Part shown: positions 1-9,447 of the stretch, piece by piece | Layout: the number at the start of each line of letters is the position of its first letter | Position numbering within the stretch: position 1 is the stretch's first letter | NCBI RefSeq assembly: GCF_030973515.1 | Contig: NZ_JARGZA010000007.1 | Span: 62,001 to 126,000 of the forward strand | Source: Jannaschia maritima | GTDB taxonomy: Bacteria; Pseudomonadota; Alphaproteobacteria; Rhodobacterales; Rhodobacteraceae | Reading direction: 5' to 3' | DNA: 64,000 nucleotides | Notes under the pieces: model-generated | Told to the model about the DNA's origin: nothing | Databases searched by the model: none | What the model saw: only the letters and a program-made list of their open reading frames with translations | Position numbers and translations under genes: made by a program

Positions 1-152
1 GCGACAATGTCTATACCGACGTCCAGGTGAACCAGCAGGGCGAGGCGGCCATCAGCCTGAACATCGACGTGACGCCGAACCTGACGGTCCGCGGTGCCAC
101 CGGCGCGGACGGGGAAGCGTCGGTGGGCTTGTTCTTCGAGCGGGATTACTGA
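1..152 (+). CDS. tamB: TamB-type translocation/assembly protein, C-terminal end (5' truncated)
   Basis: Only the last 49 codons lie in the window, read from position 3 and ending at the TGA at 150-152. The tail has the beta-rich pattern of the DUF490/TamB C-terminus and ends in FFERDY, close to the conserved end of that family. TamB spans the periplasm as a long beta-groove and works with TamA and in lipid transfer to the outer membrane. The stop lies 4 bp before the first pqiA-like start, so both could share a transcript, which fits a common envelope-lipid theme. The identification rests on a short stretch. Confidence 0.7.
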   Translation, partial: DNVYTDVQVNQQGEAAISLNIDVTPNLTVRGATGADGEASVGLFFERDY

Positions 153-156
153 TCCG

Positions 157-789
157 ATGACCTCCGCCGCGCCCCGCGACGATCTGGTCTGCTGCCCGGT
201 CTGCGATGCGCTCCACACGCTGGACGCCACGCCCGAGGGTCGGCGCGCCCGTTGCATCCGCTGCAACACGGTCCTGTCGAGCGGCGGCCCGGAGGCGATG
301 ATGCGGGTGGTGCTCCTGGCTTCCGCCTCGCTCATCCTGATGACGATCGTGATCTTCTTCCCGTTCCTGCAACTGCGGCAGGGGGTGTTCACCGCCAAGG
401 CATCCGTGTTCGACACGGTGATGTCGTTCTCGCAAGGCGTCATGGCGCCCCTGTCGCTCGCGGTGGGATTGTTCATCATCGTCCTGCCGGTCGGGCGCCT
501 GACGCTCCTGATCTGGGCATTGGGGCCCTTGTCCTTCGGCACCAGCCCGTGGCCCGGCGCGCGCTTCGCGCTGCGCTGGGCCGAACGCATACGTCCCTGG
601 GCCATGGCCGAGATCTTCATGATCGGCGTGGCCGTGGCACTCGTGAAGCTGGCCGACCTCGCGACGTTGACCATGGGACCCGCCTTCTGGTCCTTTGCGG
701 CGATCGTCGCCATAACGGCATTCCAGGACACGCAGCTGAGTCGACACTCGATATGGACGGCACTGGACACGGCGCGCTCCACGCGCTGA
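157..789 (+). CDS. pqiA: PqiA-like inner-membrane protein, first copy
   Basis: A 210-residue membrane protein. CPVC (13-16) and CIRC (33-36) form a rubredoxin-like zinc ribbon. About four hydrophobic segments follow, beginning near residue 50. This is one half of the classical PqiA, which carries two such ribbon-plus-membrane modules; here each half is its own gene. PqiA is the inner-membrane partner of PqiB/PqiC in intermembrane lipid traffic. The ATG at 157 is chosen because it directly precedes the ribbon and follows the tamB stop closely. The next gene begins inside this one (36-bp overlap), so translational coupling is likely. Confidence 0.85.
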   Translation: MTSAAPRDDLVCCPVCDALHTLDATPEGRRARCIRCNTVLSSGGPEAMMRVVLLASASLILMTIVIFFPFLQLRQGVFTAKASVFDTVMSFSQGVMAPLSLAVGLFIIVLPVGRLTLLIWALGPLSFGTSPWPGARFALRWAERIRPWAMAEIFMIGVAVALVKLADLATLTMGPAFWSFAAIVAITAFQDTQLSRHSIWTALDTARSTR

Positions 790-1391
790 CCGCGCGCGAG
801 GCGGGCCTGATCGGCTGTCGCACCTGCACGCGCGCCTGCGCGCCGGAGGACGCCCTGTGCCCTCGCTGCGGCGCGCCCTTGGCCAGCCGGGACGTGACGT
901 CGCTCCAGCGCGTCTGGGCCTGGTGGCTCGCGGGCGTCCTGTTCTTCGTTCCGGCCAACGTGTGGCCGATGCTCATCACGTCGACCGTGGGCCGCGCGCA
1001 GGAAGCGACGATCATCGGCGGCGTGATCGAGCTGTGGCATTACGGGGCCTATGTCGTCGCGATCATCGTGTTCGTCGCCTCCATCCTTATTCCGGTGGGC
1101 AAGTTCATCGCGATCGCGTATTTGGCCCTCGCGGTGCAGTTTCCCCGCGGCCACCGTCCCGGTCCCCTGCTGCATCTGTTCGAGTTCGTCGAATTCATCG
1201 GTCGCTGGTCCATGATCGACGTCTTCGTCGTCGCCATCCTGGCCGCACTCGTGCAGTTCAGCCTGCTGGCGTCCATCAACCCCGGCCTGGCGGCCATCTG
1301 CTTCGCCGCCTCGGTCATCTTCACGATGCTGTCCGCCCTCAGCTTCGACAGCCGCCGCCTCTGGGATAGGATCGACGCAGCCGCACCATGA
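753..1391 (+). CDS. pqiA: PqiA-like inner-membrane protein, second copy
   Basis: A 212-residue protein with the same plan as its upstream neighbour: paired cysteines C22/C25 and C36/C39, then four hydrophobic segments ending near residue 200. It is taken as the second half of a split PqiA. The start at 753 is inside the previous gene, in another frame, and gives the family-like N-terminus ahead of the cysteines. Its stop overlaps the next start by four bases (ATGA at 1388-1391), a mark of a tightly coupled operon with the MCE protein. Role: inner-membrane part of a Pqi-type lipid transport bridge. Confidence 0.85.
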   Translation: MDGTGHGALHALTAREAGLIGCRTCTRACAPEDALCPRCGAPLASRDVTSLQRVWAWWLAGVLFFVPANVWPMLITSTVGRAQEATIIGGVIELWHYGAYVVAIIVFVASILIPVGKFIAIAYLALAVQFPRGHRPGPLLHLFEFVEFIGRWSMIDVFVVAILAALVQFSLLASINPGLAAICFAASVIFTMLSALSFDSRRLWDRIDAAAP

Positions 1392-4300
1392 CCGACACGC
1401 CCCCCCCTTCGCCCACACGAGCGACGCCTCCCGCCCCAAAGCTGGAACAACGCCGCCGCCGTCCGATCCTGTCGGCCGTCTGGCTGGTGCCGCTCGTCGC
1501 GATCCTCGTGGCCGGCGCGATCGCATGGCAATCCTATCGGAACCGGGGCGAGTTGATCTCCATATCGTTTCCCGACGCATCCGGCGTCACCGTGGGCGAG
1601 ACCACGCTCCGCTACCGGGAGGTCGCCGTTGGCATCGTGGAGGACGTGGGCTTCAGCGCGGATCTTGATTCGGTCAACGTCTATGTTCGCGTGAACGCGG
1701 ACATCGCCCCCTATCTGGACGAGAGCGCGAGCTTCTGGATCGTGCGGCCGGAGGTTTCCGCCCGCGGCGTCGAGGGCCTGACAACCATCCTGTCGGGGAC
1801 CTATATCGAGGGAACCTGGGACAGCGTGATCGGCGACCGCGTCAGCTTGTTCGGAGGCAACGAGCGCGCGCCGATCGTGCCGCCAGGGGTGGAGGGCACG
1901 CCGATCGTCCTGCGTGCGGCGGATTCCGCCCGCCTGGATGCGGGCGCTCCCATCCTTTATCGCGGGATCGAGGTCGGGGAGGTCGCGACCCCGCGCCTGT
2001 CGGGCGACGGGTCCGAGATCCGCATCGATGCGTTCGTCCGCGCGCCCTACGACCGGCAGATCACCACGGCCACGCGGTTCTGGGACTCGTCCGGCATCTC
2101 CGTCAGCCTGGGTGGCTCCGGGGTGGAGCTGAACGTCGGCTCGCTCGCTGCGATCCTGGAGGGCGGATTGGTCTTCGACACGCTCGTGTCCGGGGGGCAG
2201 CCGATCGAGGAAGGCTACGTTTTCGACATCTTCGACGACCGCGAGTCAGCGCTCACCTCCACGTTCGAAGCCCCGGCCACGCGGTCGGTCCGGTTCTCGG
2301 CACTGTTCCCGTCCGCGGCGGCGGGCCTCGTCGAAGGGGCCCCGGTGCGCTTCCGCGGCGTTCGCGTGGGCGCGGTGTCGTCCATCACCGGCTTCATCCG
2401 TCCAGATCGACCGGGGGCCCAGCCCGAACTGCTGGCCGTCCTGTCGCTGCAGCCATCGCGCATGGGCATGTCCGACATGCAGACGGATTTGGAGGGCATC
2501 GATTTCGTTGGCGATTTGGTCGAATCCGGCCTTCGCGCGCAACTCGTCTCCACCTCGCTCCTGGGCAGCGACCTGGCGGTGGAACTGGTCGACGCGCCCG
2601 ATGCGCCCGCGGAGGGTCTGGAGATCGGGATCGCCGACAACCCGCTGATCCCCACCATCGAGGGGGAGACGTCGTCGATCGCCGCCTCCGCCGAAGGGGT
2701 GCTGTCGCGCATCAACGACCTGCCGATTGAGGAGTTGCTGTTCGCCGCGACCGACCTTCTGAACAACGTCAACCGCATCGCCTCCGACAGCGACACGCGT
2801 GCCATCCCGGGTGCTGCCCTCGCGGCCCTCGAACAGGGCGGCGGTCTGGTCCGCGACGCCCGCGCCATCGTGTCCTCGCCGCAGACCGCGTCCACGCTGG
2901 CCGATGTCCAATCGATCGCCGCCGACCTGCGGGGCATCGCCGCCGACATCGCCGCCCGTGAACTGGGCGATACACTGGCCGGGACGCTCGACAGCGCCTC
3001 GGCGGCCGCGGCGAACATCGCGGCGGGGACCGCGAACCTGCAAGATCTGTCGAACACCGCCCTGGTGCTGTTCGACGATGCCGGGCGCCTGATCGCGTCG
3101 GAGGCGACGCAGGCGATCCCCGAGAACCTGAATGCGGCGGTCGAGGCGGGCCGCGCGGCCCTGGCCGCACCCGAGATCGCAGCCATCCTGAACGATACGG
3201 CGGCGGCGACCGCGTCGATCCGTGCCCTCACCGATCGCATCGGATCGGGTCCCATCCTGACGCAGGTGGAATCCGCCCTGTCCAGCATCGACGCGGCGGC
3301 GCGCGACGTCGCGACCGGCACCGCGGACATCGCGACCCTTCGGGCATCCATCGATTCCGCGGCCGCCGGGGCCGACGCGCTCATCAACGCCGCCGCCCTA
3401 CAGACCTTGCCCGATCGGATCGGCAGCATCGCCGAGGGGGCCGACGGCCTCGTCGGCGATGCCCGCGCCATCGTGGCCGCCCCCGAGATTCGGACGCTTC
3501 TGGCGGACGTGCCCCGAATCACCGGCGCGCTGCGCGATGTGGCCACCCGGCTGAGCGAGGGGCCCATCCTGACGCAGGTCGAAACGGCCCTCGCCAACGT
3601 CGACGCGGCAGCACGCGACCTCGCGGCCGGAACGGCGGACATCGCCACGTTGCGCGCGTCGATCGACGCCGCCGTGGGCGGTGCGGAGACGCTGTTGACC
3701 GATCCGTCCCTGCAGGCCCTGCCCGACCGGCTGGGCGGGATCGCCTCGAACGCGGACGGACTGATCGGCGACGCCCGCGCCCTTCTGGCCACGCCCGAGA
3801 TCCAGGCCGTGCTGACCGACCTGCCGGCCATCACGGAGGATATCCGGATCATCACCCGGGAACTGGCCCAGGCACAGGCCGTGGCTGCGCTGACGTCCAC
3901 GTTGCAGGCCGCGGAACGCGCCGCGACCTCCATCGCGGACGGAACGGCGAACCTACCGGCCCTTTCCGCCTCCGCCGAGCGCGTCACCGCGGAGGTGGAG
4001 GTGCTCGCACGCAACCTGAATGACCTGACCACCAAGGCCAATGGCCTCGCGCTGGATCAGTTGGTGAACGCGACGACCGACCTGATGCAGACCGCCGATG
4101 CCTTTCTGTCGTCGGACGAGGCGGGCGACGTGCCCGTCGTCCTGTCCGAGACCCTGCAGGAGGTTCGCGCCACGATCGAGCAGATCCGCACGGGCGGCAC
4201 GCTCGACAATCTGAACGCGACGCTGTCCTCCGCATCGGGGGCGGCTGACTCGATCCGGGTGGCGGCGACGGACCTGCCCGCGCTGGTGAACCGCCTGCAG

Positions 4301-4468
4301 GCGCTGACCACCGGAGCGACCACGGTCCTGTCCACCTATGACAGCGACAGTCGCGTCGCGCAGGAGTTGTTCGCGACGCTGCGCGCCGCGACCCGCGCCG
4401 CCGACGACGTCAGCTCGCTCGCGCGCACCATCGAGCGGAACCCGAACTCCCTCCTCCTGGGCCGCTAG
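1388..4468 (+). CDS. pqiB: PqiB/MlaD-family MCE protein with a long repetitive C-terminus
   Basis: A 1026-residue protein with one N-terminal membrane anchor (about 30-48) and three MCE domains at about 56-145, 170-245 and 300-375. A very long Ala/Asp/Thr-rich helical region fills residues 430-1026. PqiB proteins form a hexameric stack of MCE rings with a helical needle carrying lipids across the periplasm; the E. coli protein is about 546 residues, so this one is nearly double. The extra length includes a tandem repeat of 104 residues, its landmark GPILTQVE recurring near residues 621 and 725 (312 bp apart in DNA). The gene follows pqiA by a 4-base overlap and precedes the lipoprotein gene. 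Confidence 0.88.
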   Translation: MTDTPPPSPTRATPPAPKLEQRRRRPILSAVWLVPLVAILVAGAIAWQSYRNRGELISISFPDASGVTVGETTLRYREVAVGIVEDVGFSADLDSVNVYVRVNADIAPYLDESASFWIVRPEVSARGVEGLTTILSGTYIEGTWDSVIGDRVSLFGGNERAPIVPPGVEGTPIVLRAADSARLDAGAPILYRGIEVGEVATPRLSGDGSEIRIDAFVRAPYDRQITTATRFWDSSGISVSLGGSGVELNVGSLAAILEGGLVFDTLVSGGQPIEEGYVFDIFDDRESALTSTFEAPATRSVRFSALFPSAAAGLVEGAPVRFRGVRVGAVSSITGFIRPDRPGAQPELLAVLSLQPSRMGMSDMQTDLEGIDFVGDLVESGLRAQLVSTSLLGSDLAVELVDAPDAPAEGLEIGIADNPLIPTIEGETSSIAASAEGVLSRINDLPIEELLFAATDLLNNVNRIASDSDTRAIPGAALAALEQGGGLVRDARAIVSSPQTASTLADVQSIAADLRGIAADIAARELGDTLAGTLDSASAAAANIAAGTANLQDLSNTALVLFDDAGRLIASEATQAIPENLNAAVEAGRAALAAPEIAAILNDTAAATASIRALTDRIGSGPILTQVESALSSIDAAARDVATGTADIATLRASIDSAAAGADALINAAALQTLPDRIGSIAEGADGLVGDARAIVAAPEIRTLLADVPRITGALRDVATRLSEGPILTQVETALANVDAAARDLAAGTADIATLRASIDAAVGGAETLLTDPSLQALPDRLGGIASNADGLIGDARALLATPEIQAVLTDLPAITEDIRIITRELAQAQAVAALTSTLQAAERAATSIADGTANLPALSASAERVTAEVEVLARNLNDLTTKANGLALDQLVNATTDLMQTADAFLSSDEAGDVPVVLSETLQEVRATIEQIRTGGTLDNLNATLSSASGAADSIRVAATDLPALVNRLQALTTGATTVLSTYDSDSRVAQELFATLRAATRAADDVSSLARTIERNPNSLLLGR

Positions 4469-4491
4469 GGCCGCCACGAAGGACCTCGACC

Positions 4492-5031
4492 ATGCGACTG
4501 CCATATCTCCTGCCACTGGCCCTGATCGCATGCGGCGAGACGCAGTACTTCGCGCCGCCCCCCGTCACGACGGACACGCGCATCGCGGTCGCCGCGTCCA
4601 CCGTGATGGTGAACGAGGTGTCCATGCCCGAATACGCGATAAACCAGGAGATACCGATCCAGCAGCCGGACGGCAGCTTGACGACGGACGGCGATCGCCT
4701 CTGGGCGGACCTTCCCGACCGGGCGCTGCAGGTATCGCTGGCCCGCCACCTGAACACGATCACCGATGCGCAGGTCGCCGTGGAGCCCTGGCCGCTGACA
4801 GGCTTCCCCGACCGGGAGGTGACCGTCACGGTCCAGGACATGATCGTGCAAGTCGATGGACGGCTGCGGTTCACGGGCAGCTATGCCATCCGCAACGACG
4901 TCAGCCGCCGCGGGCGGATCGAGACGTTCACCCTCTTCGCTCCGGTGACGGTGCCCGGATATACCGGCATCATCGCGGCGCACGAAGCCGTCTGGCTAGC
5001 CCTGGCCGAACAGATCGCCCCACAACTCTAG
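4492..5031 (+). CDS. pqiC: PqiC-like (ABC-type transport auxiliary) lipoprotein
   Basis: A 179-residue lipoprotein. The signal sequence runs into a lipobox ending LIAC, so Cys14 is probably lipidated. The rest matches the beta-rich PqiC/DUF330 pattern. PqiC sits in the outer membrane and docks the PqiB needle. The gene starts 23 bp after pqiB and ends the operon. A convergent ABC importer gene lies downstream behind a GC-rich hairpin. It completes a pqiA-pqiA-pqiB-pqiC set. Confidence 0.82.
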   Translation: MRLPYLLPLALIACGETQYFAPPPVTTDTRIAVAASTVMVNEVSMPEYAINQEIPIQQPDGSLTTDGDRLWADLPDRALQVSLARHLNTITDAQVAVEPWPLTGFPDREVTVTVQDMIVQVDGRLRFTGSYAIRNDVSRRGRIETFTLFAPVTVPGYTGIIAAHEAVWLALAEQIAPQL

Positions 5032-5128
5032 CTCGGATCGGCCCGGCGATCGGGCGGAACGACGATGCGTCGTCGAAGCGGCATGCGTTCGGAAACGGAC
5101 GCCCGCATCGTGACCATCGGATCGAAGG

Positions 5129-5151
5129 GGGCCGCCCTTGGCGGGCGGCCC
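5129..5151. terminator. GC-rich hairpin between convergent genes
   Basis: A perfect 9-bp inverted repeat (GGGCCGCCC, loop TTGGC, GGGCGGCCC) lies 10 bp past the stop of the reverse-strand binding-protein gene and about 100 bp past the pqiC stop. No T-run follows on either strand, so it may slow polymerase or protect 3' ends rather than act as a classical terminator. Confidence 0.5.
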
Positions 5152-5160
5152 GAGGAACGA

Positions 5161-6384
5161 TCAGGGCAGCAGGGCCCCGATCTCGGACGTCAGACGCTCC
5201 GCCGCGCCGGCGGTATCCAATCGGTCGTTGGCGACCGCGGTGATCGTATCGACGACCTCCTGGCTGATGCGGATGCCGTTCTGGCCGGGCCAGGCGAACC
5301 AGGGCAGCGATCGGTCCATTTGCGTGGCCGATGTCCGCCAGGCCGGGTTGTCGGAATAGAAGTCCGCCAGCAACGCCTCCGCGCCATCGTTGACCGGCAT
5401 GTAGCCCGTCGCCTGCACGATGGTCGCCTGCCCCTCGGCCCCCGTTCCATATAGGACGTATTCCATCGCCGCCTGCCGCTTCTCCGGATCGTCCGTCAGG
5501 ATCACCGCGGCCATCCCGCCCGACGCCACGCCGCCGTCCTCCGTCAGACGCGGCATGGGTGCAGTGCCCCATTCGAACCGATCCTCGATCTCGCGTGCGA
5601 AGGATCGCACCGCGGCGGTCGAGTTGAAGTAGAGGCCCAGCTTGCCCGCGTACATCATCTGGCGCGCTGCGGAGTTCGGGATCGCCTCCTGTCCCGCCTC
5701 GTCGTGGAACCGCTCGAACAGGGCCAGCGCATCACGGCCTTCGGGCGTGTCGAACGCGATAGTGCCGTCCGACAGCGGCGCCAGGTTCGCGGTCGCCAGC
5801 AGGTTCTGGACCATCCAGTCATCGTCGCCGGGCGGGTAATAGAATCCTTCGATGTCATCGCCCAACGCCTCGATCGCCTTGCCCAGGGCGATGGCCTCGT
5901 CCCATGTCGTGGGCATGGCCGCGGGGTCGCCGCCCGCCTGTCGCACCAGTTCGGCGTTGTAGAACATGACTGGGGTCGACGACGTCCAGGGCAGGCCGAC
6001 CTGCACGCCGTCCACCTGCGTCAGGGCCAGCGCGGCGTCCGAATAGCCCAGCGCGTCCATGTCGCGCCCGTCCAACAGGTCGTCCATCGGGGGGGCCAGG
6101 TCACGGGCCGCGACCTCTGCCAGCAGGTGGCTGCCGACGAGGAACAGGTCGGGCGCGGTGCCGGCCATGTCCTGCCGGATCACGCTGACCAGCCCCTCGT
6201 CGTAATCGGTGGACGGGGCGAGCATTCGGATCGTCACGTCGGGGTTCGCGGCCATGAAGTCGTCGGCCAGACGCTGCTGCCATTCGGCGTGGTGCGGCCA
6301 GGCGTGGAACACGGATATCTCCGTCTGGGCCGCGGCCGGGACTGCGGTGGCCAGAAGGGCCGCGGTGAGCATGGTGTTTCGCAT
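5161..6384 (-). CDS. Extracellular solute-binding protein of a sugar-type ABC importer
   Basis: A 407-residue periplasmic protein with a signal peptide (about 1-20, ending AAAQ), then the family 1 (UgpB/MalE-like) binding fold: an N-terminal strand opening with EISVFHAW and a typical SAARQMMYAG segment. It is the last gene of a reverse operon ATPase-permease-permease-binding protein. The substrate cannot be read from sequence; sugars, sugar alcohols or glycerol-3-phosphate are usual for this class. A GC-rich hairpin follows the stop. Confidence 0.85.
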   Translation of the reverse strand: MRNTMLTAALLATAVPAAAQTEISVFHAWPHHAEWQQRLADDFMAANPDVTIRMLAPSTDYDEGLVSVIRQDMAGTAPDLFLVGSHLLAEVAARDLAPPMDDLLDGRDMDALGYSDAALALTQVDGVQVGLPWTSSTPVMFYNAELVRQAGGDPAAMPTTWDEAIALGKAIEALGDDIEGFYYPPGDDDWMVQNLLATANLAPLSDGTIAFDTPEGRDALALFERFHDEAGQEAIPNSAARQMMYAGKLGLYFNSTAAVRSFAREIEDRFEWGTAPMPRLTEDGGVASGGMAAVILTDDPEKRQAAMEYVLYGTGAEGQATIVQATGYMPVNDGAEALLADFYSDNPAWRTSATQMDRSLPWFAWPGQNGIRISQEVVDTITAVANDRLDTAGAAERLTSEIGALLP

Positions 6385-6409
6385 CGGGGTCTCCCTTTGA
6401 AGTGGTGGA

Positions 6410-7204
6410 TCAGGCGCGCGCGGATGCGGAGAGGCCGCGCATCAGGCTGCGTTGCAGGAACAGGAAGGCCACCACCAGGGGCGCTGTCACGATCACGCCG
6501 CCCGCCATCAGCGCACCCACGTCACCGGAGGATTCGGCGGTGGCGCGGAAGGCGACCAGTCCCAGGGGCGGGGTCATCATGTCCGTGTCGGTGATGACCA
6601 CCAGGGGCCAGTACAAGTCGTTCCAATGGTTGATGACGCTGATCGTGGCGAACGCCGCCACCGCGGGCCACGCGGCGGGCACCATCAGACGCCATACGAT
6701 GGACAGTTCGCCGAACCCATCCAGACGTGCGGCATCGAGCACCTCGTCCGGATAGGACAGGAAGAACTGCCGGAACAGGAACAGCGCGAAGGCCGAGATC
6801 ACGAACGGCGCGATCAGCGACGTGTACGTGTTCAACAAGCCCAGCGACGCCACCCCCAGGAACAGCGGAATGGCCGGAACCTGCATGGGAATCATCAGTG
6901 CCAGCACCACGCCCGCCAGCATCAGCGGTCGTCCCCGGAACGGCAGCTTCGCCAACGCGTATCCCGCAGGAGCGGCAATGGTGACCTGCAGGACCAGGAT
7001 CACCGCGCAGACGAAGGCACCGTTCGCCATGTACCGTAGCAGGGGCACTTCCGTCAGTGCGGCACGATAGTTGTCGACGGCGGCGTTCAGATCCGGGCTG
7101 GGCAGGATGCCACCCTCGTAGATCTGCGCCGGACCCGCCAGGGACGTGGCGATCATCACGACGAAGGGCGCCAACGTCGCCGCCGCCACTAGGATAAAGG
7201 CCAT
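6410..7204 (-). CDS. ABC transporter permease, MalG/UgpE type
   Basis: About 264 residues with six hydrophobic segments and the cytoplasmic EAA loop (EVLDAARLDGFGE) that docks onto the ATPase. This is the second permease of the sugar-type importer. The ATG at 7204 has GAGG about five bases upstream. A GTG at 7213 would give the 4-base overlap common in operons and is the alternative start. It lies between the other permease and the binding-protein gene, all on the reverse strand. Confidence 0.85.
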   Translation of the reverse strand: MAFILVAAATLAPFVVMIATSLAGPAQIYEGGILPSPDLNAAVDNYRAALTEVPLLRYMANGAFVCAVILVLQVTIAAPAGYALAKLPFRGRPLMLAGVVLALMIPMQVPAIPLFLGVASLGLLNTYTSLIAPFVISAFALFLFRQFFLSYPDEVLDAARLDGFGELSIVWRLMVPAAWPAVAAFATISVINHWNDLYWPLVVITDTDMMTPPLGLVAFRATAESSGDVGALMAGGVIVTAPLVVAFLFLQRSLMRGLSASARA

Positions 7205-7209
7205 CGTCC

Positions 7210-8127
7210 TCACCGCCGCCGCTCCGCGATCCAGATCTGTGTCAGCGACAGGGCCATCACGAACACCAGGAAGACCGCGGCCAGCGCGGAGGCCCGGCCG
7301 ATGTCGAAGTATCGGAACGCTTCCTGATACAGGGTGAACAGCACCATCTCGGTCGCGCCGTCGGGACCGCCGTTCGTCAGGACGACGACCAGTTCGAATT
7401 CGCCGAAGGTGCGGATCAGGGTGATGACGGTCACGAACAGCGTGACGGGGGCCAGCATCGGCCATGTCACCAGGGTGAACCGTCGCCAGCCGGCCTCCGC
7501 GCCGTCCAGGGCCGCGGCCTCGTACAGCGTCCGGTCGATCGTCGCCAGACCCGCCAGGAACAACAGCACGTTGTATCCAAGCAGCTTCCACACCGCCAGC
7601 ACGGCCAGCGTCCAGAGTGCGAGGTTCGGATCGGACAGGAACCGTTGCGCGGGCAGCCCGAGAACCCCAAGCAGAGCGTTCGCCATGCCGAAGGACGGGT
7701 GCAGCAGAACCTCCCACGCGGTCGCCATGGCGACGAGGGTGGCGGTAACGGGCAGGAAGAACACCGTCTGCGCCAAGCCTCGTGCCCGGCCCGCCCCTGC
7801 GACGAGGATCGCCACCCATAGGCCGCCGAAGACCGCCAGGGGTGCGACCACCGCCACGAAGGCGAATGTGTTCGCCAGACTGCCGCGCAGCCCCGCATCG
7901 GTCGCCAGGGCGGCATAGTTCGCCGCTCCCACCCAGTTCGCCCCGGGCATGCCGAGTCGGTAATCCGTGACCGAAAGTCCCAACACCGCCAGCGACGGCC
8001 CGATCACCAGGACCAGCAACGTCAGCGCCGCGGGCAGCGCCAACGCCGCGCCCAGGCGTCGCCGATGGCGGATTTCGGGTGCGGTCGCCAACTCAGGACG
8101 CCATCGCGCGCGATGGTCCGCCCGCAT
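7210..8127 (-). CDS. ABC transporter permease, MalF/UgpA type
   Basis: A six-helix permease with an EAA loop (TLYEAAALDGAEAG), the first membrane subunit of the sugar-type importer. The start is uncertain: the ATG at 8127 gives 305 residues and overlaps the ATPase gene by 35 bp, while a TTG at 8091 just past the ATPase stop gives 293 residues, nearer the usual UgpA length. Either way it is tightly linked to its ATPase and to the second permease. Confidence 0.83.
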   Translation of the reverse strand: MRADHRARWRPELATAPEIRHRRRLGAALALPAALTLLVLVIGPSLAVLGLSVTDYRLGMPGANWVGAANYAALATDAGLRGSLANTFAFVAVVAPLAVFGGLWVAILVAGAGRARGLAQTVFFLPVTATLVAMATAWEVLLHPSFGMANALLGVLGLPAQRFLSDPNLALWTLAVLAVWKLLGYNVLLFLAGLATIDRTLYEAAALDGAEAGWRRFTLVTWPMLAPVTLFVTVITLIRTFGEFELVVVLTNGGPDGATEMVLFTLYQEAFRYFDIGRASALAAVFLVFVMALSLTQIWIAERRR

Positions 8128-9250
8128 CCCCGAACACCCGCGCCGCATCCAGGCGGAAGCCGAAGACCCCGGCCCTGCCCGCAGGCCAGTCCGGCAAGCG
8201 TTCGGACGGGAGCCGTACGGCAAGCCGCCGCCCGCCCGCATCGCGCAAGTACAGGTGGCTGTCGGCGCCGCCATGCTCGGCCTCCGTCACTGTGACGGGC
8301 AAGCCCGGCAGACCGGGGCGTGCAGCCTCGCGGATCTCGGCGTGCTCCGGACGAACGGCGACGATGCCGGTCGCCCCCCTCAGGGGAACGCCGCCGACCG
8401 CGATCGGTCGCCCCGCCGTCGCGATGCCGATGGCGTCGCGCAGGACGTCCGCCGGGATCTCGTTCAGATGCGGCTGACTCAGGAACCGCGCGACCTGGAG
8501 GGTGGCGGGTGTGCGATACAGGTCGTCGGGGGTGCCGACCTGCGCGATGCGTCCGTCGAACATCACGATGACGCGGTCCGAGATCGCCATCGCCTCCGCT
8601 TGATCATGGGTTACGAACAGCGTCGTGGCCCCCAGCCGGCGCTGCAGCGCACGCAACTCCGCACGGGTGGTCTGCCGCAGGGCGGCATCCAGGTTCGCCA
8701 GCGGCTCGTCCAGGAGGAACAGGTCCGGTTCCCGGATCAGCGCGCGGCCCAGCGCGACCCTCTGGCGCTGCCCGCCCGATAGCGCGCCGGGCCTCCGGTC
8801 CAGGAACGGCTCAATCTCCAACATTGCCGCCGTCCGCTCCACCCGGGCGGCGATGGAATGACGTGTCCGCCGAGCCGTGGACGACAGTCGCCACGCTAGC
8901 GGCACCCGCCCCAGCGCGGACAGTTCGGTCATAACCAGGGGCGCGGCTAGGTTCGCTCGACACGTCATATGCGGATACAGCGCGTAGGACTGGAACACGA
9001 AGGCCACGCCACGTTGCGCGGGACGCAGGGGCGCCACGTCGCGTCCGCCCACCGCGACGTGCCCCGACGTTACCGGCTCGAGTCCCGCGATCGCGCGCAG
9101 CAGCGTGGACTTGCCACAACCCGATGGCCCCAGGATCGACACCAGCGCACCCGGTTCCACGACGAAGCCTATACCGTGCAGCGCGGTCGTCTCGCCATAG
9201 CGGACCGTCAAGTCCTCCACCGTCAAGCCGCACGCAGAACGTTCCGTCAT
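8093..9250 (-). CDS. ABC transporter ATP-binding protein, MalK/UgpC type
   Basis: A 385-residue ATPase. Walker A GPSGCGKST (41-49), Q-loop Gln87, signature LSGGQ (157-161), Walker B ending LLDE (182) and His215 are all present, so it should hydrolyse ATP. A C-terminal OB/TOBE-type regulatory region follows. About 25 extra residues sit after the Q-loop (roughly 105-135) compared with typical MalK. It is the first gene of the importer operon; the promoter should lie in the 197-bp gap upstream (9251-9447), where no clear box was seen. Confidence 0.88.
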   Translation of the reverse strand: MTERSACGLTVEDLTVRYGETTALHGIGFVVEPGALVSILGPSGCGKSTLLRAIAGLEPVTSGHVAVGGRDVAPLRPAQRGVAFVFQSYALYPHMTCRANLAAPLVMTELSALGRVPLAWRLSSTARRTRHSIAARVERTAAMLEIEPFLDRRPGALSGGQRQRVALGRALIREPDLFLLDEPLANLDAALRQTTRAELRALQRRLGATTLFVTHDQAEAMAISDRVIVMFDGRIAQVGTPDDLYRTPATLQVARFLSQPHLNEIPADVLRDAIGIATAGRPIAVGGVPLRGATGIVAVRPEHAEIREAARPGLPGLPVTVTEAEHGGADSHLYLRDAGGRRLAVRLPSERLPDWPAGRAGVFGFRLDAARVFGDAGGPSRAMAS

Positions 9251-9447
9251 CGAGATGCAAGCCGATGGCCGCGCGGCCGCTCATGCGGGATACGTCCCGA
9301 CCGGGAACTCCACAGGGAAACCTCGTCCGTCATCGTCTTTGGCGTGCTTTCGATGGTCTCCGCATCGAAGGCCAACATCGTCGCAAGCCGAGCGGGCCGC
9401 CACCAATTTCTACCTGTTCGCGGATTATGGCGGATTCGCCGCAGGCC

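Noticed and set aside
2215-4041. Long reverse-strand open frame opposite the MCE gene
   Set aside because: It is the antisense shadow of a high-GC coding region; the product is Ser/Arg-rich with no domain, while the forward frame has clear MCE domains.
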